Of a stretch of 50,184 nt of DNA, positions 1-7,634 are shown in pieces; the stretch's first letter is position 1, and each line of letters begins with the position of its first letter. Made by a program: the position numbers and the translations under genes. Source of the stretch: Solirubrobacter taibaiensis (GTDB lineage Bacteria > Actinomycetota > Thermoleophilia > Solirubrobacterales > Solirubrobacteraceae); contig JAPDDQ010000053.1 in assembly GCA_027587225.1 (NCBI GenBank), positions 1 to 50,184 on the forward strand, given 5' to 3'. The notes under the pieces were generated by a model. That model was not told where the DNA came from, did not search any database, and saw only the letters and a program-made list of their open reading frames with translations.

Positions 1-1902
1 CCGGCCGCTGCCCTTGCGCACGTCGCGCCCGCCGCCGCGGCTCTCGCGGTCCCTGGGCCGGCCTCCGCCGCCCGCGCGCACGCCGCGCTCGCCACCGCCG
101 GCCTGCTCGAGCCCGGCCGCCTCCGCTACACCCACGCCATGCTGCGCGAAGCCGTGTACGCGGGCATCGTCCCCGCCTCCCGCTCATGTCTGCACCGGCG
201 CGCGGCGCGCCTGATGCACGACGCCGGCGCGGATGAGAGCAAAATCGCGGCGCAGTTGCTGGCCGCCGAGCCCGCGAGCGACGAAGGCGCGGCTGCCGTC
301 CTGGAGCGGACGGGGCAGGCGGCGTTGGAGAGCGGCGATCCCGACGTCGCCGTCCATCATCTGCGCCGCGCGCTGGCGGAGAGCGTCTCGGCACCGCCCG
401 AGCGACTGCTCACCCTCGCACTCGCGGAGACCCGCGCCGGGGACCCCGCCGCCCGGGAGCACCTGGAGGCCGCCGCGGCCGCGGAGGACCCGGTCATCGC
501 GGCACGTGCCGCGCAAGTGCTGGCGCGGGTGCTGATCATGAGCGGCCGCGCCGACCAGGCTGCCGACGCCCTCGACCGCGGCATCGCGCGTGTCCGCGAC
601 GTGGATCGCAAGCTCGCCGAGCGGCTGGAGGACGACCTCTTCGACGCGCTCAACTACCGCCCAGATCTCACCGAGGAGCGCCGCCGCCGGCTGGCCGCCG
701 CCGACGACCGTCCCGCCGTGCTCGCCCACCGCGCGTTCGACCTGGCTGCGCGCGCCGCACCGGCGGACGAGGTGCGCTCGCTGGCGTCGCTGGCGCTCGC
801 CGACGGCTCGCTCGCCCAACGCCCGGAGCAGCCCGCGGTGCTGTACGCGATCGAGGCGCTGATGGCCGTGGAGGCAGCGGATGAGGCGAGCGCGGCGATC
901 AGCGCCTTCTCCGATGTCGCGCGCCGCACCGGCTCGCGCGTCGGCATCGGCGGCGTCGCGATGGCCCGCGCACGCTGGGAGCACGAGTTCGGCCAGCTCG
1001 AGGCGGCGCAGGAGTCAGGGCGGCTCGCGGTCGAGATCCAGACCGCGCTCTCGGGCACCCCGACGCGGTCGGTGCGGTCCGCGCTCGCCGCCGCCCTGCT
1101 CGACGCGGGCGAGATCGACGAGGCCGAGCAGCTGATCGCCGACTTCGAGCCCGGCGACACCGGGCTCCCGATCTGTGGCTACCACTCGCTGCGCGGCCGG
1201 ATCCAGCTCGGGCGCGGGCGGGCCCAGCAGGCCCTCGCGGACCTCGAGCGCCAGCTCGCGCTGGAGGAAGCGCACGGCTGGGTCGCCTCGTTCCGCAACG
1301 CGACGCGCGTGACGCTGATCGGCGCGCTGGCTGACGTCGGTCGCCTCGACGCGGCCCGCGCGCTGGCCGACGCGCAGCTCACCCGCGCCCGGACCCGTGG
1401 TCTGCACGGGCACGAGGCGCGCGTGCTGGTGGCGAGTGCCCGGCTCGCGCTGGACCGAGCAGCGGAGATCGAGCTGCTCGAGGCCGCCGTCACCGCCGCG
1501 CGGCGCTCGCCCAGCCGGCTCATCCAAGCCGAGGCGCTCGTGGAGCTCGGCGCCGCGCTGCGCCGCGGCAACCGTCGCGCCGACGCGCGCGATCCCCTGC
1601 GTGAAGCCCGCGAGCTGGCGCTGCTGGCGGGCGCGAAAGGGCTCGAGAAGCGTGCGCACGACGAGCTCGTGGTCGCGGGCGCGCGACCGCAGCGCGTCGC
1701 GCAGAGCGGGCCGGAGGGGCTCACGCCGTCCGAGCGCCGCGTGGCCGAGCTGGCGGCGGCCGGGCGCCGCAACCGCGAGATCGCCGAGGAGCTGTTCGTG
1801 ACGCTCAAGACCGTCGAGGTGCATCTCGGCCGCGCGTACACGAAGCTCGGCATCAACAGCCGCTCGCAACTTGCTGATACCCTTGGGGGGTATGCAGCAT
1901 GA
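1..1902 (+). CDS. LuxR-family ATPase transcriptional regulator, 5'-truncated by the window edge
   Basis: The reading frame is open from base 1, so the N-terminus (expected to carry the AAA/NB-ARC-like ATPase) lies outside the window. The visible 633 residues begin with the stretch following the ATPase of large LuxR (MalT-like/LAL) regulators (LRYTHAMLREAVYAG). A long Ala/Leu/Glu-rich helical TPR-like region follows, and the protein ends in a LuxR helix-turn-helix (LTPSERRVAELAAAG...NREIAEELFVTLKTVEVHLG) in the last 60 residues. This class binds DNA through the C-terminal HTH and integrates a ligand or protein signal through the ATPase and TPR parts; the signal here is unknown. The stop overlaps the next gene's start by 11 bases, suggesting translational coupling. 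Internal ATGs such as 139 are not the true start, because conserved family sequence continues upstream of them. Confidence 0.9.
   Translation, partial: PAAALAHVAPAAAALAVPGPASAARAHAALATAGLLEPGRLRYTHAMLREAVYAGIVPASRSCLHRRAARLMHDAGADESKIAAQLLAAEPASDEGAAAVLERTGQAALESGDPDVAVHHLRRALAESVSAPPERLLTLALAETRAGDPAAREHLEAAAAAEDPVIAARAAQVLARVLIMSGRADQAADALDRGIARVRDVDRKLAERLEDDLFDALNYRPDLTEERRRRLAAADDRPAVLAHRAFDLAARAAPADEVRSLASLALADGSLAQRPEQPAVLYAIEALMAVEAADEASAAISAFSDVARRTGSRVGIGGVAMARARWEHEFGQLEAAQESGRLAVEIQTALSGTPTRSVRSALAAALLDAGEIDEAEQLIADFEPGDTGLPICGYHSLRGRIQLGRGRAQQALADLERQLALEEAHGWVASFRNATRVTLIGALADVGRLDAARALADAQLTRARTRGLHGHEARVLVASARLALDRAAEIELLEAAVTAARRSPSRLIQAEALVELGAALRRGNRRADARDPLREARELALLAGAKGLEKRAHDELVVAGARPQRVAQSGPEGLTPSERRVAELAAAGRRNREIAEELFVTLKTVEVHLGRAYTKLGINSRSQLADTLGGYAA
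1877..1893. promoter_or_regulatory. Perfect inverted repeat ATACCC-N5-GGGTAT at the luxR/DUF4396 junction
   Basis: The arms ATACCC and GGGTAT are separated by TTGGG, and the right arm contains the first two bases of the ATG of the downstream DUF4396 gene. The arrangement resembles operators of CsoR-type copper repressors (TACCC/GGGTA arms). It also lies inside the last codons of the LuxR gene, so it could be chance. No CsoR gene is visible in the window. Confidence 0.35.
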
Positions 1903-2338
1903 GCAATCACTGAACCGGCTGGCCTTCAGCGCCACGGTGCACTGCCTCTCCGGCTGTGCCGTCGGCGAAGTGCTGGGCATGATCATCGGCACCGCCCTCG
2001 GGTGGTCGGACCTGGCGACGATCTTCCTGGCCGTCGGCCTCGCGTTCCTGTTCGGCTACAGCTTCACCAGCATCCCGCTGCTGCGCTCCGGCATGGCGCT
2101 CGCCACGGTGATCCCACTCGCGCTGGCGAGCGACACGATCTCGATCGCGATCATGGAGATCGTCGACAACGCGATCATGCTCCTCATCCCGGGCGCGATG
2201 GAAACGGGTGTCGGCGACATCGGCTTCTGGGCCGCGCTCGCCGTCGCGCTGCTGATCGCGGGCGCCGCCGCCTACCCGGTCAACCGCTGGCTGATCTCAC
2301 GCGGCAAGGGCCACGCGGTCATCCACCAGCACCACTAG
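1892..2338 (+). CDS. DUF4396-family small membrane protein
   Basis: This 148-residue hydrophobic protein has about four predicted membrane segments. Its N-terminal part (SATVHCLSGCAVGEVLGM, then GTALGWSDLATIFLAVGLAF) matches my recollection of DUF4396 proteins, whose function is not established. It ends in a polar His-containing tail (HAVIHQHH), possibly metal-binding. ATG 1892 is preferred because a G-run (1885-1890) directly precedes it; an in-frame TTG at 1871 would add seven residues. It overlaps the LuxR regulator by 11 bases, so the two are probably co-translated. Its stop overlaps the convergent decarboxylase gene by 4 bases. A metal-related role is only suggested by the His tail and the CsoR-like repeat. 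Confidence 0.8.
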   Translation: MQHEQSLNRLAFSATVHCLSGCAVGEVLGMIIGTALGWSDLATIFLAVGLAFLFGYSFTSIPLLRSGMALATVIPLALASDTISIAIMEIVDNAIMLLIPGAMETGVGDIGFWAALAVALLIAGAAAYPVNRWLISRGKGHAVIHQHH

Positions 2339-3804
2339 GCAACCAGGACGTGGATCGTGCCGAACGCGGGATCGCTGGCCCCGTGCAGGCGCGCGCCGAC
2401 GGCCTTCAGTGAGCGCAGGTACGCGATCACGTCTTCGGTGATCCGCTCGCCGGGCAACAGCACCGGGATGCCCGGCGGGTAGCCCGCGATGGCCTCGGCG
2501 CTCACGCGCCCGATCGCGTCGTCGACGCCGACCACCTCGGCCGCGCCCAGGAACGCCTCGCGCGGCGCCACGACGACCTCGTTCTCGAACGTCCCCGTGG
2601 CGAGCGTGACCTCCTCGGTCTCGCCCGGCCGTTCCATCCGGCGGGCGATCCACGTCAGGTCGTGGATGAAGCGCTCGAGCTCACGTGGCGGCTCGTCGAT
2701 GCCCAGCACGAGCACGATCGTCGCCTGCGTGGCGAGCTCCACCTGCGTGTCGAAGTTCGAGCGCAGCGCGGCGGCCATCTCGTAGCCGGTCGCGCCGGTG
2801 CCGCGGACGTCGATCACGATGCGCAGCGGATCCCGGCCCGCCACACCGGGCCGGCCGATCTGCTCGTCGCCGACGACTCGGCAGCCGGGAATCTCGTCGA
2901 TGGCGGTGCACGTGCGGCGCGAGGCCGCGATCGTGTTGCCCAGCAGCGCCTCGCCGTGCAGCACGAGCTGGCGACGCGCGCCGTCCAGGGACGCCATCAG
3001 CAGGGAGGAGGGCGACGTGGACCGCACGAGGCGGAGCGTGCGGGCGATCGCGTCGGGGTTCACGCGGCCGGAGTCGCTCACGTGCAGGAGCGCGGACTGC
3101 GTGAGCGAGCCGGCGATCTTGTGGACCGACGTGAGCATCACGTCGGCGCCGAGCGTGAGCGCGCTCGCGGGGAGGTCCTCGTGGAAGCCGAGGTGTGGGC
3201 CCCACGACTGGTCGACGACGAGCGGGACGCCCGCCGCGTGCGCCACCTGCGCGCAGCCCTCGACGTCCGCCGCCATCCCGTAGTAGGTGGGGGAGACGAT
3301 GAACGCGGCGCGCGCGCCCGGGGTGGCGTCGAGCGCAACCTTCAGCGACTCCGGCGTGACGCCGTGCGCCATGCCGAGCACCGGCTCGTACTGCGGCGCG
3401 ACCCAGGTCGGGAGGCCGCCGCTCAGCACCAGCCCGTCGATCACGGACGCGTGGCAGTTGCGCTGCACCACGACCGGCGCGCCCAGCGGGGCGAGCGCGA
3501 GGCAGACCGCGTGGTTGCCCTGCGTCGCGCCGTTGGTCAGGAACCACGACCGGGCGGCGCCGTACGCCTCGGCGGCGAGCTGCTCGGCGCGCTCATACGG
3601 CGTGGGCGAGGGGCCGAGGTCGACGCCGTGGATGTCCTGCGGGATGTCCAGCCGGTGCGTCTGCCAGCCGAACGCGGTGCGCACACCGGGGTCGGCGCCG
3701 TTGCCGGCCTTGTGGCCGGGGACGTGGAAGCGGGTGGCGCCGCGGAACCCGTACGCCACGACGGCGTCGAGGTAGGGCGCGGTCGGTTGGTCGGGGGAGG
3801 CCAT
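2335..3804 (-). CDS. Orn/Lys/Arg decarboxylase-family PLP enzyme
   Basis: This 489-residue protein has the fold-type I PLP core of Orn/Lys/Arg decarboxylases. It begins YGFRGATRFHVPGHKAGNG, the substrate/PLP entry motif of the family, followed by TNGATQGNHAV (phosphate-binding region), VVDQSWGPHLGF (the Asp that contacts the PLP pyridine) and TSVHKIAGSLTQSA (the Schiff-base Lys in an H-K pair). A smaller C-terminal domain follows. It would decarboxylate a basic amino acid to a polyamine precursor in the cytoplasm; substrate cannot be read from sequence. It lacks the N-terminal response-regulator-like wing of the large inducible enzymes and has the size of the short SpeA/YaaO-type group. Start 3804 (MASPDQP) is chosen over upstream codons because it avoids overlap with the divergent hydrolase gene. 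Confidence 0.85.
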   Translation of the reverse strand: MASPDQPTAPYLDAVVAYGFRGATRFHVPGHKAGNGADPGVRTAFGWQTHRLDIPQDIHGVDLGPSPTPYERAEQLAAEAYGAARSWFLTNGATQGNHAVCLALAPLGAPVVVQRNCHASVIDGLVLSGGLPTWVAPQYEPVLGMAHGVTPESLKVALDATPGARAAFIVSPTYYGMAADVEGCAQVAHAAGVPLVVDQSWGPHLGFHEDLPASALTLGADVMLTSVHKIAGSLTQSALLHVSDSGRVNPDAIARTLRLVRSTSPSSLLMASLDGARRQLVLHGEALLGNTIAASRRTCTAIDEIPGCRVVGDEQIGRPGVAGRDPLRIVIDVRGTGATGYEMAAALRSNFDTQVELATQATIVLVLGIDEPPRELERFIHDLTWIARRMERPGETEEVTLATGTFENEVVVAPREAFLGAAEVVGVDDAIGRVSAEAIAGYPPGIPVLLPGERITEDVIAYLRSLKAVGARLHGASDPAFGTIHVLVA

Positions 3805-3832
3805 GGCGCGCTCAGCATGGCACGATGCGCGG

Positions 3833-4561
3833 GTGGTCGTCTCCCGCTCATACATTCAGATACCGGTCGGAGAACGTGCTTCCATGCGCACGTTCGTCAC
3901 CGCGCCCCAGGCTGAAGGCACGTGGCCGGGCATCGTCTTCTACACCGACATCTTCCAGCTCACCGACGCTTCGCTGCGCTGGGCTGTGCGGCTTGCCGCC
4001 TACGGCTTCCTGGTCGCCGTGCCCGAGATCTACCACCGCGTCGAGCCGCCGGACACCGTGCTCGCGTTCGACGACGAGGGCAAGGCGCGCGGCCAGGCCG
4101 ACGTGGAAGCGATCACGACGGCCGAGTTCGACGAGGACATCGACGCCGCGCTGACGTGGCTCGCGGCGCGGGGCGCGCCGGTCGGCGCCAGCGGGCACTG
4201 CACGGGCGGCCACCTCGGGTTCCGGGCGGCGTTCGACGCGCGCGTGGACGGCACCGCGCTGTGGTACCCGACCGGCCTGCACAACGGCAAGCTCGGCAAG
4301 GACGAGTCGGATGCGCTCGCGCGCACGGGCGAGATCGGGCAGGAGCTGCTGCTGATCTTCGGGACGCGCGACCCGCACACGCCGCCGCCCGGCCGCACGA
4401 CCGTCAAAGCGGCGCTCGACGCCGCCGGCACGCGCTACCAGTGGCACGAGTACGACGCCGAGCACGCCTTCGGGCGCGACATCGGCCCGCGCTTCGACCC
4501 CGAGGCCACGGACCGCGCGTTCGCCGAGACCGTCGCGTTCTTCCGCCGGGTGCTGCGATGA
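3833..4561 (+). CDS. Dienelactone hydrolase family protein
   Basis: This 242-residue alpha/beta hydrolase shows the family triad. Nucleophile Cys123 lies in GHCTGGHLG, the Asp in FGTRDPHTP and the His in YDAEHAFGRD. Carboxymethylenebutenolidases use this triad to open dienelactones, but many homologues act on other esters, so the substrate is open. The GTG at 3833 is preferred: it keeps the first beta strand (YIQIPVG) and gives the nucleophile position usual for the family. ATG 3884 would remove that strand, and ATG 3803 would overlap the divergent decarboxylase start. Its stop overlaps the start of the glutathione transferase gene (ATGA), so the pair is an operon, consistent with detoxification or aromatic-fragment metabolism. 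Confidence 0.85.
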   Translation: MVVSRSYIQIPVGERASMRTFVTAPQAEGTWPGIVFYTDIFQLTDASLRWAVRLAAYGFLVAVPEIYHRVEPPDTVLAFDDEGKARGQADVEAITTAEFDEDIDAALTWLAARGAPVGASGHCTGGHLGFRAAFDARVDGTALWYPTGLHNGKLGKDESDALARTGEIGQELLLIFGTRDPHTPPPGRTTVKAALDAAGTRYQWHEYDAEHAFGRDIGPRFDPEATDRAFAETVAFFRRVLR

Positions 4562-5169
4562 AGCTCTACGACCACGCGATGTCGGCCAACTGCCTCAAGC
4601 CGCGGATCCTGCTCGCGCAGCTGAGGCTCGAGTACGAGCGCGTCGGGGTCGACATCTTCGACCGCGACCGTCACGGCCAGCTCGCGCGCAACCCGACCAA
4701 GCTCGTGCCGGTGCTGGAGACCGACGACGGGGCGTTCATCCCCGAGTCGGGCGCGATCATGCTGTTCCTGGCTGAGGGCACACCGTTCCTGCCGCCGCCC
4801 GGCGTCGACCGAGCACGCGTGCACCAGTGGCTGTTCTTCGAGCAGAACCAGCTCGAACCCGGCCTCGCGGTGGCGCGGTTCATGAAGCGGATGGGGCTCG
4901 CCGACCACGCGCCCGAGGTGTACAAGAACCGCTTCAACCAGGGGCGCCGCGCACTCGACGCGCTCGCCGCCGGCCTGGCGGACGGGCGGCCGTTCCTCGC
5001 CGGCGACACCTACAGCGTCGCCGACATCCAGGTGTACGCGTACGCGCACACCGCGGGCGAGGTCGACCTCGAGCTCCCGTCCGCGGTCGCCGACTGGGTC
5101 GCCCGCGTGGAGGCGACCCCCGGGTTCGTGAACGACCTGGAACCGATCCCTATGCGCGAATCGAGCTAG
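4558..5169 (+). CDS. Glutathione S-transferase-like protein
   Basis: This 203-residue protein has a thioredoxin-fold N-terminal domain (about residues 1-78) with the cis-Pro (KLVPVLE) and the glutathione-contacting E-S pair (FIPESGAIMLFLAE). A helical C-terminal domain follows with the hydrophobic-staple region (FLAGDTYSVADIQVYAYAH). It would conjugate or exchange thiols on an electrophilic substrate in the cytoplasm. Actinobacteria usually make mycothiol rather than glutathione, so the thiol cofactor is uncertain. ATG 4558 overlaps the hydrolase stop by 4 bases. The 3' end overlaps the convergent protease gene by 20 bases. Confidence 0.85.
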   Translation: MKLYDHAMSANCLKPRILLAQLRLEYERVGVDIFDRDRHGQLARNPTKLVPVLETDDGAFIPESGAIMLFLAEGTPFLPPPGVDRARVHQWLFFEQNQLEPGLAVARFMKRMGLADHAPEVYKNRFNQGRRALDALAAGLADGRPFLAGDTYSVADIQVYAYAHTAGEVDLELPSAVADWVARVEATPGFVNDLEPIPMRESS

Positions 5170-6121
5170 GCGGGGCGGTCGCGCGGCCGCCCGCATTGGA
5201 CCCGAGCGCCTCGCAGTCGTAGAGGCCAGGCTTGGTGGGCGTGTAGGTCGCGGTCCGGGCCACGGTGACGAACTCGTAGTGGGTCTTTCCCATCTGGCGT
5301 CGGCGCCAGCGGAACTGGACGGTGTCCGGGGCGACGGTCCAGGTCGCCGTGCAGCTGAGCGTGTCACCGCTGCGGGTGATGGTGGTCGGGCCCGCGGGGG
5401 TCGGCGCCCACACCGGCTCGGGGGCGAGGAGGAAGTCCGCGTAGTGCGAAGCCTCGGCGCTCACGCTCGGGAGCTTGTCCTCGCCGCAGCGGGCGCCGGT
5501 CCAGCTGATGATCCCCACGAGGACCGGCTTGGCGAGGGTGCCGCCGATCATCGGGCCGCCGGAGTCACCCGCGCACACGGAGGCGCGCCCGCCGGCGCAC
5601 ACCTCGGACGCCGCCTCGAAGCGCTTGGCGTACTTCGTGCCCTTCCACCTGGGACCGCACGCGCGGTCGGCGATCGTGGTGAGCGTGGCCTGCCGCAGCC
5701 CGATGCGGCCGGTGGGCGCGTCCCAGGCGCGCTTGCCCTGGCCCAGGATGCGCACCTTCGCGGGCACGCTCGTGGCCAGCGGGACGGGCTGCACGCGCGT
5801 CACCGGGCGGTCGAGCTTGATGATCGCGACGTCGTCGCGCGCAAACCCGGCCGACTGCTCGCGCCACGTGCTCGGGAGCGCCACGGCTACGCCGCGGCGT
5901 GTTTCACCGCCGACCTTGATCGTCTCGAAGTCGCCGAGGTCCACCGGGTCGACGCAGTGCGCGGCGGTCGCGAGCCGGTCGGGCGCGATCAGCGTCGCGC
6001 CGCAGATCCCCGCCGGCACGAACCACGGCGCCTTGGAGGGCTTGAGCGCCTGTCCGTTGACGACGGCGTGGGCGGGGGCGACGAGCAGCGCGGTGAAGAG
6101 CAGCGTGAGGCGGAACAGCAT
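5150..6121 (-). CDS. Secreted trypsin-like serine protease (S1) with C-terminal Ig-like domain
   Basis: This 323-residue protein starts with a signal peptide (residues 1-19, ending APAHA). The S1 core carries the triad His55 (TAAHC), Asp97 (DDVAIIKL) and Ser187 (GDSGGP). From about residue 235 a C-terminal beta-sandwich with a Cys pair (LSCTATW...YDCEALG) resembles an Ig-like module. The sequence directly after the predicted signal cleavage is VVNG, the equivalent of the IVGG N-terminus of mature trypsins. The enzyme therefore appears to lack an activation propeptide and may become active on secretion. It is convergent with, and overlaps by 20 bases, the glutathione transferase gene. Confidence 0.9.
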   Translation of the reverse strand: MLFRLTLLFTALLVAPAHAVVNGQALKPSKAPWFVPAGICGATLIAPDRLATAAHCVDPVDLGDFETIKVGGETRRGVAVALPSTWREQSAGFARDDVAIIKLDRPVTRVQPVPLATSVPAKVRILGQGKRAWDAPTGRIGLRQATLTTIADRACGPRWKGTKYAKRFEAASEVCAGGRASVCAGDSGGPMIGGTLAKPVLVGIISWTGARCGEDKLPSVSAEASHYADFLLAPEPVWAPTPAGPTTITRSGDTLSCTATWTVAPDTVQFRWRRRQMGKTHYEFVTVARTATYTPTKPGLYDCEALGSNAGGRATAPPSSIRA

Positions 6122-6170
6122 GCCGCCGACGATGACGGACCCGGCGGTCCGTCATGGTTCGGGTACTACG

Positions 6171-6299
6171 TCAGCGGCGGCGGAGGAAGCCGAACCAGCC
6201 GCGGCGCGGCTCGGGCAGCGGCTTGGAGGCGACCGGCGCGGGCTGGGGAGCCTTGAGGCTCTCGAACCAGAGCGCCTCGTCGATCTTCGCTTGACTCAT
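6171..6299 (-). CDS. Possible 42-residue basic small protein
   Basis: A short open frame between the protease and aminotransferase genes encodes 42 residues, beginning MSQAKIDEALWFESL and ending RRGWFGFLRRR. The centre is Pro/Ala/Lys-rich (APQPAPVASKPLPEP) and the third codon positions are almost all G or C, as in the neighbours. The aromatic, Arg-rich C-terminus could bind membrane or nucleic acid. No convincing Shine-Dalgarno sequence precedes ATG 6299. I do not recognise a family; it could be chance. Confidence 0.4.
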   Translation of the reverse strand: MSQAKIDEALWFESLKAPQPAPVASKPLPEPRRGWFGFLRRR

Positions 6300-6341
6300 G
6301 TGATCGAAGGTAGGCGGATGTCCGGCATCCGCCCCTACCCG

Positions 6342-7577
6342 TCAGTTCAGGGCGCGTTCGAGGATGGCGAGGCCGCGCGTGAGCTCGTCGTCGGTGATCG
6401 TGAGCGGCGGCAGCAGCCGGATGACCTGGCCGTGCAGGCCGCACGTGAGCAGCAACAGGCCTTCGGCCCGGGCCCGGGCGACGGCTTGCGCGGCGCGCTG
6501 CGGGTCGGTGAGCTCCAGCGCGAGCATCGGGCCGAGGCCGCGCACCTCACCGATCACGGGGTTGTCGATCGCCTCCAGTGCGGCCCGCAGCTTGACGCCC
6601 AGCGCTTCGCTCTGGGGCTGGAGCCGGACGATCTCGTCCAGGACGACGTTGGCCGCCGCGCAGGACACCGGGTTGCCGCCGAACGTGCCACCGAGGCCGC
6701 CCGGGCCGACGGCGTCCATGATCGCGGCGGCGCCGGTGACGGCGGAGAGCGGCAGGCCGCCGCCGAGCGACTTGCCGGACACGAGCAGGTCGGGCTGCGC
6801 GTCGTAGTGCTCGATCGCCCACATCGGGCCGGTGCGGCCGACGCCCGCCTGGACCTCGTCGTCGATCCAGAGGATGCCGTGGCGGTCGCAGATCTCGCGC
6901 AGGCGGCGCGGGAAGTCCTCCGGGAGCGGGATGAAGCCACCCTCGCCCTGGACGGGCTCGAGGATCACGGCCGCGACCGTCTGCGGGTCCACGTGTGCGT
7001 GGAAGAGCTGCTCGAGCGCGGCGATCGCGTCGTCGGAGGAGACGCCCGCGTACGGGTACGGCGCCGCGGTGCGGTAGATCTCCGGCGCGAACGGACCGAA
7101 CCCCTGCTTGTACGGCTTGACCTTGCTCGTGAGCGACATGGTCAGCAGCGTGCGGCCGTGGAAGCCGCGGTCGAACGTCACGATCGCGGGGCGGCCGGTG
7201 GCGGCGCGGGCGATCTTGACCGCGTTCTCGACGGCCTCGGCGCCGGAGTTCAGCAGGATCGACTTCTGGTCGTCGCCGCGGCAGGGCGAGAGCTCCCCGA
7301 GCTTGCGGCAGACGTCGACGTAGGGCTCGTAGGCCGCGACCATGAAGCACTGGTGCAGGTACTGATCGACCTGCGCGTGGATCGCCTCGACGACGCGCTC
7401 CGGGTTGTGGCCGAGGTTCTGGCAGCCGATCCCGCCGGCGAAGTCCAGGTACTCGACGCCGTCGTCGCCGGTCACGGTCGCGCCGCGCGCTTGCGTGGCG
7501 GTGATGGCGGGGGCGCTGACGCCGCGCGCGACCCAGCGCTCGCGGGCGGAGGAGAGGGGGATCTGCGTCGCGGTCAT
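6342..7577 (-). CDS. gabT: Class III aminotransferase, probable 4-aminobutyrate transaminase
   Basis: This 411-residue class III aminotransferase transfers the amino group of an omega-amino acid to 2-oxoglutarate or pyruvate using PLP. Visible landmarks are the phosphate-binding NSGAEAVENAVKIAR, the FHGRT motif, EPVQGEGGF, the PLP-contacting Asp in WIDDEVQAGVGRTG and Schiff-base Lys269 in SGKSLGGGLPLSA. Length and motif wording fit GabT (GABA transaminase); closely related putrescine or beta-alanine transaminases are not excluded. It is divergent from a PucR-type regulator, an arrangement common for GABA and purine/amine catabolism genes. ATG 7577 is preceded by GGAGGAC. Confidence 0.85.
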   Translation of the reverse strand: MTATQIPLSSARERWVARGVSAPAITATQARGATVTGDDGVEYLDFAGGIGCQNLGHNPERVVEAIHAQVDQYLHQCFMVAAYEPYVDVCRKLGELSPCRGDDQKSILLNSGAEAVENAVKIARAATGRPAIVTFDRGFHGRTLLTMSLTSKVKPYKQGFGPFAPEIYRTAAPYPYAGVSSDDAIAALEQLFHAHVDPQTVAAVILEPVQGEGGFIPLPEDFPRRLREICDRHGILWIDDEVQAGVGRTGPMWAIEHYDAQPDLLVSGKSLGGGLPLSAVTGAAAIMDAVGPGGLGGTFGGNPVSCAAANVVLDEIVRLQPQSEALGVKLRAALEAIDNPVIGEVRGLGPMLALELTDPQRAAQAVARARAEGLLLLTCGLHGQVIRLLPPLTITDDELTRGLAILERALN

Positions 7578-7634
7578 GGCTTGCAGTGTCCTCCTCCCGC
7601 GCGCGGGGACTATTGTGCAGGATCCAAACTTGCC
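7578..7634. promoter_or_regulatory. Short divergent promoter region between aminotransferase and pucR-type regulator
   Basis: Only 57 bases separate the two divergent start codons, so both promoters and any operator must lie here or within the gene ends. The segment TATTGTGCAGGATCCAAA (7612-7629) is the only A/T-rich stretch and is a candidate for the core element or the PucR site. The GTG start of the regulator lies immediately after it, so that mRNA may be nearly leaderless. Confidence 0.4.

Noticed and set aside
5475..7634. Upstream open extension of the PucR frame
   Set aside because: The frame is open by composition only. It runs antisense to the protease and aminotransferase genes, and the PucR domain begins exactly at GTG 7635.
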